Assembly (NCBI GenBank): GCA_018816105.1
Contig: JAHIWE010000007.1
Location: 1-41,050 of the forward strand
Reading direction: 5' to 3'
From: a bacterium
Lineage (GTDB): Bacteria > Campylobacterota > Campylobacteria > Campylobacterales > Arcobacteraceae
Length of the DNA stretch: 41,050 nt
Shown: positions 1 through 7,290 of the stretch, piece after piece
How positions within the stretch are numbered: position 1 is the stretch's first letter
Layout of the letters: each line of letters begins with the position of its first letter
The notes under the pieces: model-generated
Seen by the model: only the letters and a program-made list of their open reading frames with translations
Told to the model about the DNA's origin: nothing
Database searches by the model: none
Program-made: the position numbers and the translations under genes

Positions 1-1753
1 TTATAAATATAAATAAGATTATTCCAAAAATAATAATAGTAGCTACTACCCACTTGATAATTAACTGATAATCTGTTTTACTCTCAACTTTTAATGAAAC
101 CCATTTATTAAAAATAGCCTGTTTTTGTTCAAAAGAAATACTATCAATTGCCTTATTCAAAATATCATTTAATAAAGGCTCATCATTTCTACTACCAATT
201 CCTAATTTCCATATTTCTTCAAATCTACTACTTACAATTAACTGTCCCATATACTTATTTTGTATTTCATACGCTGTTGTTGTTAAGGTATCAATAAATC
301 CATAAAGTTCACCATTTTTTACTTTTTCTAAACCTATTTCAATATTATCAACTTCAATCAGATTTATATTTGGATACTTTTCTTTTAAAATATCTATATA
401 AGCATAACCTTTTACAATTCCTAATTTTTTTTCTAAAACATCTAAAATATTTGAAATATAAAACTCTTCATTTTTTGTTATGATAACCAATGGAGTTTCT
501 ATGTATGGTTTTGTAAAATTAAAATATTTTACTCTTTCTTTATTTTGCATTACTAAAGATAAAATATCACATTTTTTTTCCACCGCTAAAGAGTATGATT
601 CAAGCCAAGTTTCTGTTGGAATAAAATTAATAGGAATTCCAATTCTTTGTTTAAATAGTTCAAAAAAATCTCCACTAATTCCCATATGTTTTGAATCAAT
701 ATTTTTTTCATAAGGCATCCAATTTGGATCAATACAATAGCTTAACTCTTTTTTATTTTTTAAATATACTAATTCTTCTTGCGTCAAATCTAAATTATTT
801 TTATACTCTTCAAAAATAAAATCTTTTACATCTAAATCATTTTTTGATAAGCCGTAATCTTTATATAATTGAGAAATATATTGAATTCTTCCTTTATCTA
901 CACTACCTAAAGAGACTTTTTTTCTATCAATCATTTCTTCAATAATATCAGCTTCATATCGCAAGTGTTCAAGTGATTTTTTTGTATTATATTTTTCATG
1001 AATTAATTGAATAATTTCTTCTTTATTATTTAGTGCATATTCCCAACCTTTTAATGTTGCTTTTTTAAATTTTTCAACACGCTCAGGATGATTTATAGCT
1101 TCATCTTTATTAGTAAATAAAATATCTCCATATAAATCAAAACCATAATGCATTGGGTTAATAATATTTATATCAATCCCTTTTTCTTTAAAATAAAAAG
1201 GTTCATTACTTAGATATGCAGGCATGGTAGATGCTTGATTATTTATCAATTTTAAATAATCATCAGCTTCTCTTTTTCTAGTAAAGTTCGGTTTAATCCC
1301 TAGCTTTTTAAACATAGCTAAAATTGTAAAGCCATCTATATCTTTTTCATAAAATATTATGTCTTTATCATTTAACTCATAAGGAGATGTTATTTCACTA
1401 CTCTTTAAAGATATTAGCACACTAGGTGAATGTTGAAAAATAGGAGAAACAATAACTATTGGTTCACCTTTAGCTTTATATAGTAATAAAATTGAATCAG
1501 CTATTCCATATTGAGCAGAACCATTTATTACTTGTTCAATATTATTAAGTTCAATAGTTCTTTCTTTAATCTCAACATCTAAACCTACTTCATCATAAAA
1601 GCCTTTTTCTTTCGCAGCATAATATCCTGCAAACTGGAATTGATGAAACCATTTTAATTGAAGAGTTACTTTTTCTTGAGAAAAAGAGTATGTAAAGAAC
1701 AACACTATTAAGAGAATTTTAAATTTAAATATTCTTTTTATAATATTTGTCAT
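1..1753 (-). CDS. Periplasmic-binding sensor protein, two substrate-binding domains then a membrane helix (C-terminus outside window)
   Basis: Open from ATG at 1753 to the window edge with no stop, giving 584 visible codons. Residues 1 to about 25 are a signal peptide (basic start, then ILLIVLFFTYSFS). Residues about 28-250 look like an NMT1/THI5-type binding domain, with the opening LQLKWFHQFQFAGYYAAKEKGFY split here as LQLKWFHQFQ and FAGYYAAKEK. Residues about 337-555 look like a family 3 solute-binding domain (starts LSYCIDPNWMPYE). A hydrophobic helix starts near residue 565 and runs to the edge. In Campylobacterota this layout is usually followed by a histidine kinase or GGDEF output domain, so this is probably a membrane sensor, not a transporter subunit; the output domain lies outside and is inferred. 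The start is preceded by AAAAAGG at 5-nt spacing. It lies downstream of, and on the same strand as, the 206-aa gene, separated by a 118-bp gap full of inverted repeats. Confidence 0.85.
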   Translation of the reverse strand, partial: MTNIIKRIFKFKILLIVLFFTYSFSQEKVTLQLKWFHQFQFAGYYAAKEKGFYDEVGLDVEIKERTIELNNIEQVINGSAQYGIADSILLLYKAKGEPIVIVSPIFQHSPSVLISLKSSEITSPYELNDKDIIFYEKDIDGFTILAMFKKLGIKPNFTRKREADDYLKLINNQASTMPAYLSNEPFYFKEKGIDINIINPMHYGFDLYGDILFTNKDEAINHPERVEKFKKATLKGWEYALNNKEEIIQLIHEKYNTKKSLEHLRYEADIIEEMIDRKKVSLGSVDKGRIQYISQLYKDYGLSKNDLDVKDFIFEEYKNNLDLTQEELVYLKNKKELSYCIDPNWMPYEKNIDSKHMGISGDFFELFKQRIGIPINFIPTETWLESYSLAVEKKCDILSLVMQNKERVKYFNFTKPYIETPLVIITKNEEFYISNILDVLEKKLGIVKGYAYIDILKEKYPNINLIEVDNIEIGLEKVKNGELYGFIDTLTTTAYEIQNKYMGQLIVSSRFEEIWKLGIGSRNDEPLLNDILNKAIDSISFEQKQAIFNKWVSLKVESKTDYQLIIKWVVATIIIFGIILFIFI

Positions 1754-1760
1754 ATAAACC

Positions 1761-1859
1761 TTTTTAGTATAATTAACATTATTATACTAAAAATTATAAT
1801 TATCCATACTATTTTTTTGATAATTGAACTAATTTATTTATATTACTAAAAAATTAGTT
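1761..1859. promoter_or_regulatory. Three adjacent inverted repeats upstream of the sensor gene
   Basis: Three perfect inverted repeats fill this gap. The first has 13-bp arms TTTTTAGTATAAT (1761-1773) and its complement (1781-1793) around 7 nt. The second has 7-bp arms AATTATC (1798-1804) and GATAATT (1819-1825). The third has 9-bp arms AACTAATTT (1827-1835) and AAATTAGTT (1851-1859). In the minus-strand transcript the first hairpin's 3' arm ends in the A-run of the AAAAAGG ribosome binding site of the sensor gene, so it could mask it; it could equally be an operator. None has a convincing U-tract on the minus strand for termination of the upstream gene. Confidence 0.45.
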
Positions 1860-1871
1860 ATATAAATAAAA

Positions 1872-2492
1872 TCAATCTTCCATCCCAATTCTCAAAAATC
1901 CAGTAAAGGCTGCATTATCAATCTTAAGTGTTTTATGAACATTTTTTTTCATCTCATTTAACACTTTTTTATAAGAGTCATAAAATTCAAAACTTGGAGT
2001 TGGTTTGTAAACTAGATTTTGTAATTCAAAATATTTGATTACATTTTTTGTAGTAGTAGGTTTTATAAAATACTCTTTTTGTCTATCGTTATAATATAAA
2101 ACAACAGAAATTATCGTCCATTTTGCAAGATTATATTGAGCTAAAAACTCAACTAAACCCTCAAATCCATTTCTTTTATTTCCATGTAATAGCTCATAAA
2201 GCTCTATACTTAACATATCTTTTTCATAAGAAGTTAAACTTGCTAACATATCACGGAATTTTAGTTTATCAAATAACGAAATTAAAACAGATTTTTGAAT
2301 AATCTTAAAAAAAGCATCTACAACTAAGTTTGGATTTGAAAAGTTCTCTTTTTTTAAATTTTCTTTTGTAAACTCTTCAAGTTTTGAAGGATTAAACTTT
2401 TTCATAGTTGGGAAAAACTTTGCATCTTCAAAACCCTTTGGATATTGAAATAAAAACTCCGCTTCCATATCTTTTAATTTTTCTAAATTCAT
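1872..2492 (-). CDS. Conserved-looking 206-aa protein of unknown function, cotranscribed with a TetR regulator
   Basis: I do not recognise a named family. The protein is soluble, mixed charged and aromatic, with no signal peptide or membrane segment, and is probably mostly helical. Its ATG is one base downstream of the TetR stop codon, so the two genes form one transcript and translation is probably coupled. A decayed, internally deleted second copy lies at 4168-4343, which shows that this gene has been duplicated in this genome. The TetR partner and the divergent decarboxylase-like gene suggest a role in the same small response unit, but the sequence does not say what that role is. Confidence 0.8.
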   Translation of the reverse strand: MNLEKLKDMEAEFLFQYPKGFEDAKFFPTMKKFNPSKLEEFTKENLKKENFSNPNLVVDAFFKIIQKSVLISLFDKLKFRDMLASLTSYEKDMLSIELYELLHGNKRNGFEGLVEFLAQYNLAKWTIISVVLYYNDRQKEYFIKPTTTKNVIKYFELQNLVYKPTPSFEFYDSYKKVLNEMKKNVHKTLKIDNAAFTGFLRIGMED

Positions 2493-2493
2493 C

Positions 2494-3069
2494 TTAACTC
2501 TTTTTAAATGATATTATATATGAAGATAAAATATCTATCACATCTGTGTAATCTTGGATATTTTGAGTAGCTTTTGCAGACAAAATTGCACCTTCAATAG
2601 TTGAAGCAATATATAGTGCAAGTTTTCTTGTATCACACTCTTTCATCTCATTTTTTTGTATTGAAATATCTAAAATATCTTTTATATTTTTTCTAAAACT
2701 TTGATAAATCTCTTCCATCAAAACTTTGAAATCTTCATCAATATTTGACATCTCTTGCACAATATTTGCTATTGGACAACCTTTGTTAAAATCCCTTTGG
2801 CTTGTATCTTTTATTCCACTTATAAAAGCTTCTAAATAACCTGATTCTAAAGCTAATATCAAAGAGTATCGTTGTACAAATCGTTCATAAATTTTCTCTT
2901 TTATACAAACCAATGCCATATCTTTTTTATTTTCAAAAAAATGGTACATTGAGCCTTTATGTACTTTTGCATTTTTTAATATTGTTGTTAATGATGCACC
3001 TTGATAGCCATTTGAGTAAATTTCACTAAAGGCTGAATCTATTAAATTTTTTCTTGTATTATTTTCCAT
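2494..3069 (-). CDS. TetR/AcrR-family transcriptional regulator
   Basis: A 191-aa protein with an N-terminal TetR DNA-binding domain in about residues 5-55: helix-turn-helix stretch GASLTTILKNAKVHKGSMYH, followed by FFENKKDMA, the family hallmark. The rest is the helical ligand-binding and dimerisation domain, with the CPIANIVQEM segment common in the YcdC/AcrR_C-like group. It is divergent from the decarboxylase-like gene at 3161, and two matching palindromes lie in the gap, one over each side of a predicted promoter. The likely mode is repression of both itself and the divergent gene, relieved by a small ligand; the ligand is unknown. Confidence 0.92.
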   Translation of the reverse strand: MENNTRKNLIDSAFSEIYSNGYQGASLTTILKNAKVHKGSMYHFFENKKDMALVCIKEKIYERFVQRYSLILALESGYLEAFISGIKDTSQRDFNKGCPIANIVQEMSNIDEDFKVLMEEIYQSFRKNIKDILDISIQKNEMKECDTRKLALYIASTIEGAILSAKATQNIQDYTDVIDILSSYIISFKKS

Positions 3070-3087
3070 TTTGAATTATAACATTTT

Positions 3088-3142
3088 AAACTTGACAAAC
3101 TGGTCAAGTTTTAGTAATATTCTAGTTGACTCATAAGTCAAC
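3088..3142 (+). promoter_or_regulatory. Predicted TetR operators over the promoter of the decarboxylase-like gene
   Basis: Two palindromes share the core TTGAC-N6-GTCAA: 3092-3107 (arms extend to 9 bp, 3088-3111) and 3126-3141 (7-bp arms, 3125-3142). Their centres are 34 bp apart. A near-consensus sigma-70 promoter overlaps them: TTGACA at 3092-3097, a 17-nt spacer, and TAATAT at 3115-3120. The left arm of the first site is thus the -35 box itself and the second site covers the start of the transcript, the arrangement expected of a repressor. The sequences are seen directly; assignment to the adjacent TetR is inference. Confidence 0.75.
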
Positions 3143-3160
3143 AATAAAAAAGGAAATAAA

Positions 3161-3697
3161 ATGCCAATTATAAAAACATATGAAACAAATGAAGCAAGTG
3201 GTGAATTACTAGAAATTTATAATGAGATTATCAAACTACGAGGTGAAGTTGGAAACAATGCAAAACTATTTAGTTCAAGTCCTGAGCTTTTAAAACAACA
3301 ACTTGATTTTATAAAATATTACTCAACTCACCCTACTTTATCAATGGCACTACTTGCTAGTATTAGAATTTGTGTATCAAGTAAAGAAGAGTGTAATTTT
3401 TGTATCGATTTTAATACAGCAATGTTGGTAAACCATGTAAAATGGAGTTTAGAAGAAGTACAATCTATGAAAAAAGATTTAGACAGTTCAAAATTAACTC
3501 AAAAAGAAAATGCCCTTTTAAAATTTGTAATCAACTCTATGAAAAATCCTCACAAAGTAAATGAAAATGATATGAATGATTTAAGAAAATTAGATTGGCA
3601 AGACAAAGCTATAATAGATGCTCTAAATCACGGAGCTAGAATGCTTGCAACTGATATAATATTTAACACATTTAAAATAGAAGATTATAAGGCTTAA
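3161..3697 (+). CDS. Carboxymuconolactone decarboxylase / AhpD-like family protein
   Basis: A 178-aa helical protein with the AhpD-type redox signature EECNFCIDFN: Cys78 and Cys81 form the CxxC pair with glutamates just before. The position four residues after the second cysteine, usually His in AhpD, is Asn85 here. The family includes peroxidase-like thiol enzymes and proteins of unknown substrate; true decarboxylases lack the CxxC, so a thiol-dependent role is the better guess. It is preceded by AAAAAAGGA and a strong promoter with two operator-like palindromes, and is divergent from the TetR gene that probably controls it. A hairpin terminator follows the stop. Confidence 0.85.
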   Translation: MPIIKTYETNEASGELLEIYNEIIKLRGEVGNNAKLFSSSPELLKQQLDFIKYYSTHPTLSMALLASIRICVSSKEECNFCIDFNTAMLVNHVKWSLEEVQSMKKDLDSSKLTQKENALLKFVINSMKNPHKVNENDMNDLRKLDWQDKAIIDALNHGARMLATDIIFNTFKIEDYKA

Positions 3698-3704
3698 GAT
3701 TTCT

Positions 3705-3731
3705 AAGAAGTTTTGAAATTCAAAACTTCTT
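3705..3731. terminator. Bidirectional hairpin terminator
   Basis: Perfect inverted repeat AAGAAGTTTTG (3705-3715) with CAAAACTTCTT (3721-3731) around a 5-nt centre, between the convergent decarboxylase-like and PhnA-like genes. It starts 7 bases after the first stop and ends 11 bases before the second. Confidence 0.75.
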
Positions 3732-3742
3732 GTTTGATTAAA

Positions 3743-4087
3743 TTAAGATTTTTTAACAAACTCTTGTTTTAATTTAATAGCTCCAACACCTGTAACTTTA
3801 CAGTCGATATTGTGACCATCATTTCCCTCAACAAGTCTAATACCTTTGATTTTAGTACCAACTTTAATTCCAGATGAACTACCTTTAACTTTTAAATCTT
3901 TGATAACAGTAACATCATCTCCATCTTGTAAAATAGTACCATTTGCATCTTTTACTACTAATGCATCGTTATTTTCTAAAGATGCATCTTGTGACCATTC
4001 ATGGGCACACTCAGGACAGATGTATAAATTTCCATCTTCGTAAGTATATTCACTTCCACATTTTGGGCAGTTTGGTAATTGACTCAT
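3743..4087 (-). CDS. phnA: PhnA/YjdM-family zinc-ribbon protein
   Basis: A 114-aa protein with an N-terminal zinc ribbon made of two CxxC pairs (CPKC near residue 8 and CPEC near 25), followed by the conserved C-terminal domain with [20 protein letters not shown] and [14 protein letters not shown] segments typical of E. coli YjdM. Length matches the family. The name comes from a historic link to the phosphonate operon; the protein is not the phosphonoacetate hydrolase, and its function is unsettled. It starts at ATG with AAAGGA upstream and stands alone, with no phosphonate genes nearby. Confidence 0.9.
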   Translation of the reverse strand: MSQLPNCPKCGSEYTYEDGNLYICPECAHEWSQDASLENNDALVVKDANGTILQDGDDVTVIKDLKVKGSSSGIKVGTKIKGIRLVEGNDGHNIDCKVTGVGAIKLKQEFVKKS

Positions 4088-4167
4088 TATTTTCCTTTAG
4101 ACATTAAATACCCCATTATGCAATAATAATGCTTTCTTATAATTTAATACACTTTAATAGATAGTAA

Positions 4168-4343
4168 TTAATTACTACTCTCACAAATTTTAATACTTAA
4201 TATATCTTTTTCATAAAAAGTTAAAGAGGCTATTATATCACCTAGTTCTAACTTATCAGAGAAAAAAATTTTTACTCTTCGTAATCTTTTAAATAAATAG
4301 GTAAAAACTCTGATTCTAATTATTTTTATTTTTCTAAATTCAT
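4168..4343 (-). pseudogene. Decayed, internally deleted copy of the 206-aa gene at 1872-2492
   Basis: Reading from ATG at 4343 on the minus strand gives MNLEK, stop, K, stop, LESEFLPIYLKDYEE, stop, KFF, which lines up residue by residue with the start of the intact gene (MNLEKLKDMEAEFLFQYPKG, then FEDAKFF). The next stretch, in another frame, reads DKLELGDIIASLTFYEKDIL, matching DKLKFRDMLASLTSYEKDML further along the intact protein. About 50 residues between the two blocks are missing, and the copy ends at TAA 4170-4168, lacking the C-terminal half. At least three in-frame stops and a frame change show that it is dead. It begins 7 bases after the EamA gene stop. Confidence 0.85.
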
Positions 4344-4350
4344 ATATTTC

Positions 4351-5241
4351 TCATAATTTTTTATTTTCTTTCAACAATAAAATTGTAGCAAAAACAGATA
4401 TTAGAATTCCTATAAGCATATTTAAATTAATTAATTCATTTTCATAAATAAACATAATAAAAGCAACAATTGCTGGATTTAAATAAACATAAGCCATTAC
4501 TTTATTTGGCCCAATAACTATCGTTGCTTTTTGATATAAAAATACAGTAAATAGTGTTGCACCAATACTTAAATAAAGCATATAATAAATATTTTCTCTT
4601 TCTAATTTCATCCATTCAAAAGGAATATCAAAAATAATTAAAGCTAAACTCATCCAGATAATTCCTCCAAATAAAGTCATTAATGTTAAAACTAGAACTT
4701 CATCATCTTTTTCATAAAAATATTTTGCAGAAATTGAATATATTCCCATAGAAACAACAGCAAATAAAAATATAATATCTCCACTATTAAAAGTTAACTT
4801 AATTATAGCTTCCAAACTTCCATCAAATATAACAATTACAGTTCCTATCATTCCCAATAAATAAATTGATAATTTCAAAATATTTAATTTATCATTAAAA
4901 ATAAAACTTGCAAAAATAGCAGTTAATAAAGGAACTAAAGTAAATAGTGTTGATGTGTTTAAGGCAGAAGTATATTCCAAAGCTTTGAATAATAATATAA
5001 AATATAAACTATAAAAAAGACTTATTTTAAGACCTTTTGAAAAACTTTGTTTGATTTTATTTCTATATTTTTTGCTAAGTAAAATAAATGGTAATAATAC
5101 AGTAAATGCCAATACAAACCGGAGTAATGTAAGAGAAATAGGATTAATCAATCCTGAAATTTTCCCTGATATGATAAATGAGAATGCTATTAAAATAGTT
5201 GCGATAAATATTAGCATATGTGCTTTTAAATTTTGTGTCAT
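4351..5241 (-). CDS. EamA-family (drug/metabolite superfamily) transporter
   Basis: A 296-aa membrane protein with about ten hydrophobic helices in two EamA repeats; segments such as NPISLTLLRFVLAF, ALEYTSALNTSTLFTLVPLL and GIYSISAKYF are typical of DMT/YdcZ-RhaT-type exporters. Substrate cannot be told; family members export amino acids, sugars or metabolites. The start has AAGGA 8 nt upstream. It is divergent from a Crp/Fnr-type regulator across an 87-bp gap, so that regulator is the likely controller. The stop is TGA, and the remnant of the 206-aa gene follows directly. Confidence 0.88.
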   Translation of the reverse strand: MTQNLKAHMLIFIATILIAFSFIISGKISGLINPISLTLLRFVLAFTVLLPFILLSKKYRNKIKQSFSKGLKISLFYSLYFILLFKALEYTSALNTSTLFTLVPLLTAIFASFIFNDKLNILKLSIYLLGMIGTVIVIFDGSLEAIIKLTFNSGDIIFLFAVVSMGIYSISAKYFYEKDDEVLVLTLMTLFGGIIWMSLALIIFDIPFEWMKLERENIYYMLYLSIGATLFTVFLYQKATIVIGPNKVMAYVYLNPAIVAFIMFIYENELINLNMLIGILISVFATILLLKENKKL

Positions 5242-5328
5242 TTTATAATTCCTTTTTTTGATGACAGTTTATATGAAAGATTTTTCTTTGTCATTTACAT
5301 AAGTTGATTTTTTTGATAAGCTTCAAAA

Positions 5329-5922
5329 ATGAATGAAAACGAGATACTTAATAAATTACAACAAACGATAAATTCATACTATCCAATTAGTGATACAACT
5401 TGGAATGAATTTAAAAATATATGTACAATAAGAGAGATAAAAAAAGGTGATTTTGCCTTTGATTTATATAGTAAAATAGATGAAATATCCTTTGTTTATA
5501 AGGGATTATTTAGAACTTTTTCTTTAAATGAAAAAGGAGAAGAATTTACTAAAAACTTTTTTTGGGAAACAAGATTTTATGGACCTATGGTCTCACTTTT
5601 AACAAATAGTGAAATAACTTCTTGTGTTCAAGCTATTGAAAACTCAATAGTTGTAGATATCAATCATACGAAATATAGAAAACTTTTATATAAATACGAA
5701 GATTTAAAAATGTATCATATTCTTTATTTAGAAAAACATTGGATAATGCAAAAGGACGATAATACATACTCTTTGGTACTAGAAGATGCAAAAAAAAGAT
5801 ACGATAGATTTTTAAAAGATTTTGAACACATAATACCAAGACTTTCACAATATCATATTGCTTCATATCTTGGTATTTCAGCTACTCACTTAAGTAGAAT
5901 AAGAAAAACACTAAACAATTAA
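5329..5922 (+). CDS. Crp/Fnr-family transcriptional regulator
   Basis: A 197-aa protein with an N-terminal cyclic-nucleotide-binding-type beta-roll (about residues 10-120, including YKGLFRTFSLNEKGEEFTKN) and a C-terminal helix-turn-helix (HIASYLGISATHLSRIRKTL). No cysteine cluster for an Fnr iron-sulphur centre is visible, and the cAMP-contact arginine/serine motif of Crp is not evident, so the signal is unknown. It resembles the short, single-gene regulators that control an adjacent transporter, and it faces the EamA gene. The ribosome binding site is weak. Its 3' end overlaps the convergent mmuM-like gene by 12 bases. Confidence 0.87.
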   Translation: MNENEILNKLQQTINSYYPISDTTWNEFKNICTIREIKKGDFAFDLYSKIDEISFVYKGLFRTFSLNEKGEEFTKNFFWETRFYGPMVSLLTNSEITSCVQAIENSIVVDINHTKYRKLLYKYEDLKMYHILYLEKHWIMQKDDNTYSLVLEDAKKRYDRFLKDFEHIIPRLSQYHIASYLGISATHLSRIRKTLNN

Positions 5923-5931
5923 TGTTTTTCT
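5902..5931. terminator. Hairpin spanning the stop codons of two convergent genes
   Basis: Perfect 9-bp arms AGAAAAACA (5902-5910) and TGTTTTTCT (5923-5931) around 12 nt. The hairpin covers the overlapping 3' ends of the Crp/Fnr-type and homocysteine methyltransferase genes and can fold in both transcripts. Confidence 0.55.
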
Positions 5932-6849
5932 AATACATTCAATCTCATTAGGGGTAGTTTCACAACATCCACCAATAATTTTTGCACCTTTTGTATACCA
6001 AAGATGAGATAGTTTTGCATATTCTGGAGGGCTTAACTCACCTTTTTCCCAGACTTTTGTAATTGGATTATATTTTGAACCTCCATTTGGATAAGCAATA
6101 ATTGGTTTAGAAGAAACACTTTTAATATTTTCAATAAGCATTGGAATATATTGAGGAGCAGTACAATTTATCCCAAGAGCACTTATGTGTTCATGTTTAT
6201 TAAAATAAGTCATACACACTTTTATATCATCACCTGCATTTGTATAGTTTTCATCTTTTGCACTAAATGTAATCCATGATGAAGTATTTGGGTAATATTT
6301 TAATAAATCACAAATGATTTTTGCTTCTTTAAATGAAGGGATAGTTTCACAAGCCAAAATATCAGGATTTGTTTCAAGTATGATTTCTAATCTTTTTTTA
6401 TGAAAACTTTTTAGCTCTTCATCACTTATTTTATAATCACCTGTGTATTCAGAACCATCAGCTAAATATGCTCCATAAGGACCTATTGAAGCAGCAACTA
6501 GAGGTTTTACTCTACTTTGCTTATTTTCAAATGCTTCCCAAAACTCATCTCTTGCTTCTTTTGCAATATTTATTGATAATTTTATTAATTCAATAGCTTT
6601 TTCTTGGGAAAAACCTTTTTTTAAAAAACCTTCAATACTTGCTTGATAACTTGATGTAATTATACAATCAGCCCCAGCTTCTAAATATTGTTTGTGAACT
6701 TCTTTTATTACTGATGTATCTTCATTTAAAAACTTAGCAGACCATAAAGAATCATTTACATCATGACCATTTCTTTGTATCTGTGTTCCAAGTGCACCAT
6801 CGAGTATAAATACTTTTTGTTTTTGTAAAATTTTTTCTATAATATTCAT
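5911..6849 (-). CDS. mmuM: Homocysteine S-methyltransferase (MmuM-like)
   Basis: A 312-aa single-domain enzyme of the family that transfers a methyl group to homocysteine to give methionine, usually from S-methylmethionine or S-adenosylmethionine. Family marks: the opening ILDGALGTQIQRNG; YQASIEGF; and the three zinc-binding cysteines, one in GINCTAP and two in GGCCETTP near the C-terminus. Full length and all ligands are present, so it is probably active. It has no cobalamin-binding domain, which separates it from MetH. It lies 44 bases downstream of the small helix-hairpin-helix gene on the same strand, and its end overlaps the convergent regulator gene. Confidence 0.92.
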   Translation of the reverse strand: MNIIEKILQKQKVFILDGALGTQIQRNGHDVNDSLWSAKFLNEDTSVIKEVHKQYLEAGADCIITSSYQASIEGFLKKGFSQEKAIELIKLSINIAKEARDEFWEAFENKQSRVKPLVAASIGPYGAYLADGSEYTGDYKISDEELKSFHKKRLEIILETNPDILACETIPSFKEAKIICDLLKYYPNTSSWITFSAKDENYTNAGDDIKVCMTYFNKHEHISALGINCTAPQYIPMLIENIKSVSSKPIIAYPNGGSKYNPITKVWEKGELSPPEYAKLSHLWYTKGAKIIGGCCETTPNEIECIRKTLIV

Positions 6850-6893
6850 AATAATAACCTTTAAGTAGAATCAAGACTTCCAAAAAATATATT

Positions 6894-7133
6894 TTATTTT
6901 TTATACTCATTTGCAAAATCTATGGCATTTTGAACTGCTTTTTTAGCTTGTGAACTATTTTTCCAACAAGTGCTATCTAAAATATCTGAAACAATATCAG
7001 TTATCTCTTCAACACTACTTTTAGATAAATCTTCTAAAGAATTAATACCAATTTGTTCAAATCGTTTTACAACCGTTTCACCTACATATTTTACTTTTAA
7101 GAGTTCTTCTTTTTGCTCTTTTGAAAATGCCAT
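6894..7133 (-). CDS. Helix-hairpin-helix protein, Cdd1 (pathogenicity locus) type
   Basis: A 79-aa protein. LLKVKYVGETVVKRFEQIGI followed by NSLEDLSKSSVEEI is a helix-hairpin-helix module like those that bind DNA without sequence specificity. Overall shape and length suit the small Cdd1 family named for a pathogenicity locus, in which the C-terminal helix also carries a cysteine or tryptophan near the end (TCWKNSSQAKKAV here). Function is unknown; a nucleic-acid-binding role is inferred. It has a good ribosome binding site (CAGGAG). It could share a transcript with the downstream mmuM-like gene. Confidence 0.75.
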   Translation of the reverse strand: MAFSKEQKEELLKVKYVGETVVKRFEQIGINSLEDLSKSSVEEITDIVSDILDSTCWKNSSQAKKAVQNAIDFANEYKK

Positions 7134-7148
7134 TATAATCTCCTGTAA

Positions 7149-7244
7149 TCAAAAAATTTCAATAGGTTTAATTAAATCGTTTGGCTTATCTTTCATTAAA
7201 AACAATATGTTTTTTTCCATGTATTTTTTCCATAATTTACTCAA
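7149..7244 (-). CDS. Possible 31-codon small ORF
   Basis: The 157-bp gap upstream of the helix-hairpin-helix gene holds one reading frame with a usable start: TTG at 7244 with AAAGG 8 nt upstream, running 31 codons to TGA at 7149 (residues include LSKLWKKYMEKN and KDKPNDLIKPIEIF). An internal ATG lies at 7220. Composition is lysine-rich and plausible for a small protein, but there is no homology evidence. It could be chance or the end of a lost gene. Confidence 0.25.
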   Translation of the reverse strand: MSKLWKKYMEKNILFLMKDKPNDLIKPIEIF

Positions 7245-7290
7245 AGATATCGCCTTTATAATAATTGATAATAAAAATGTATCTTAAGTA

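Noticed and set aside
480-713. 77-codon plus-strand open frame
   Set aside because: It lies inside the truncated sensor gene, which has clear domains on the other strand; the composition is that of an antisense shadow.
5261-5294. ATGACA and TGTCAT as an operator between the EamA and Crp/Fnr-type genes
   Set aside because: The arms are only 6 bp and 22 bases apart; chance is likely in a gap of this size.
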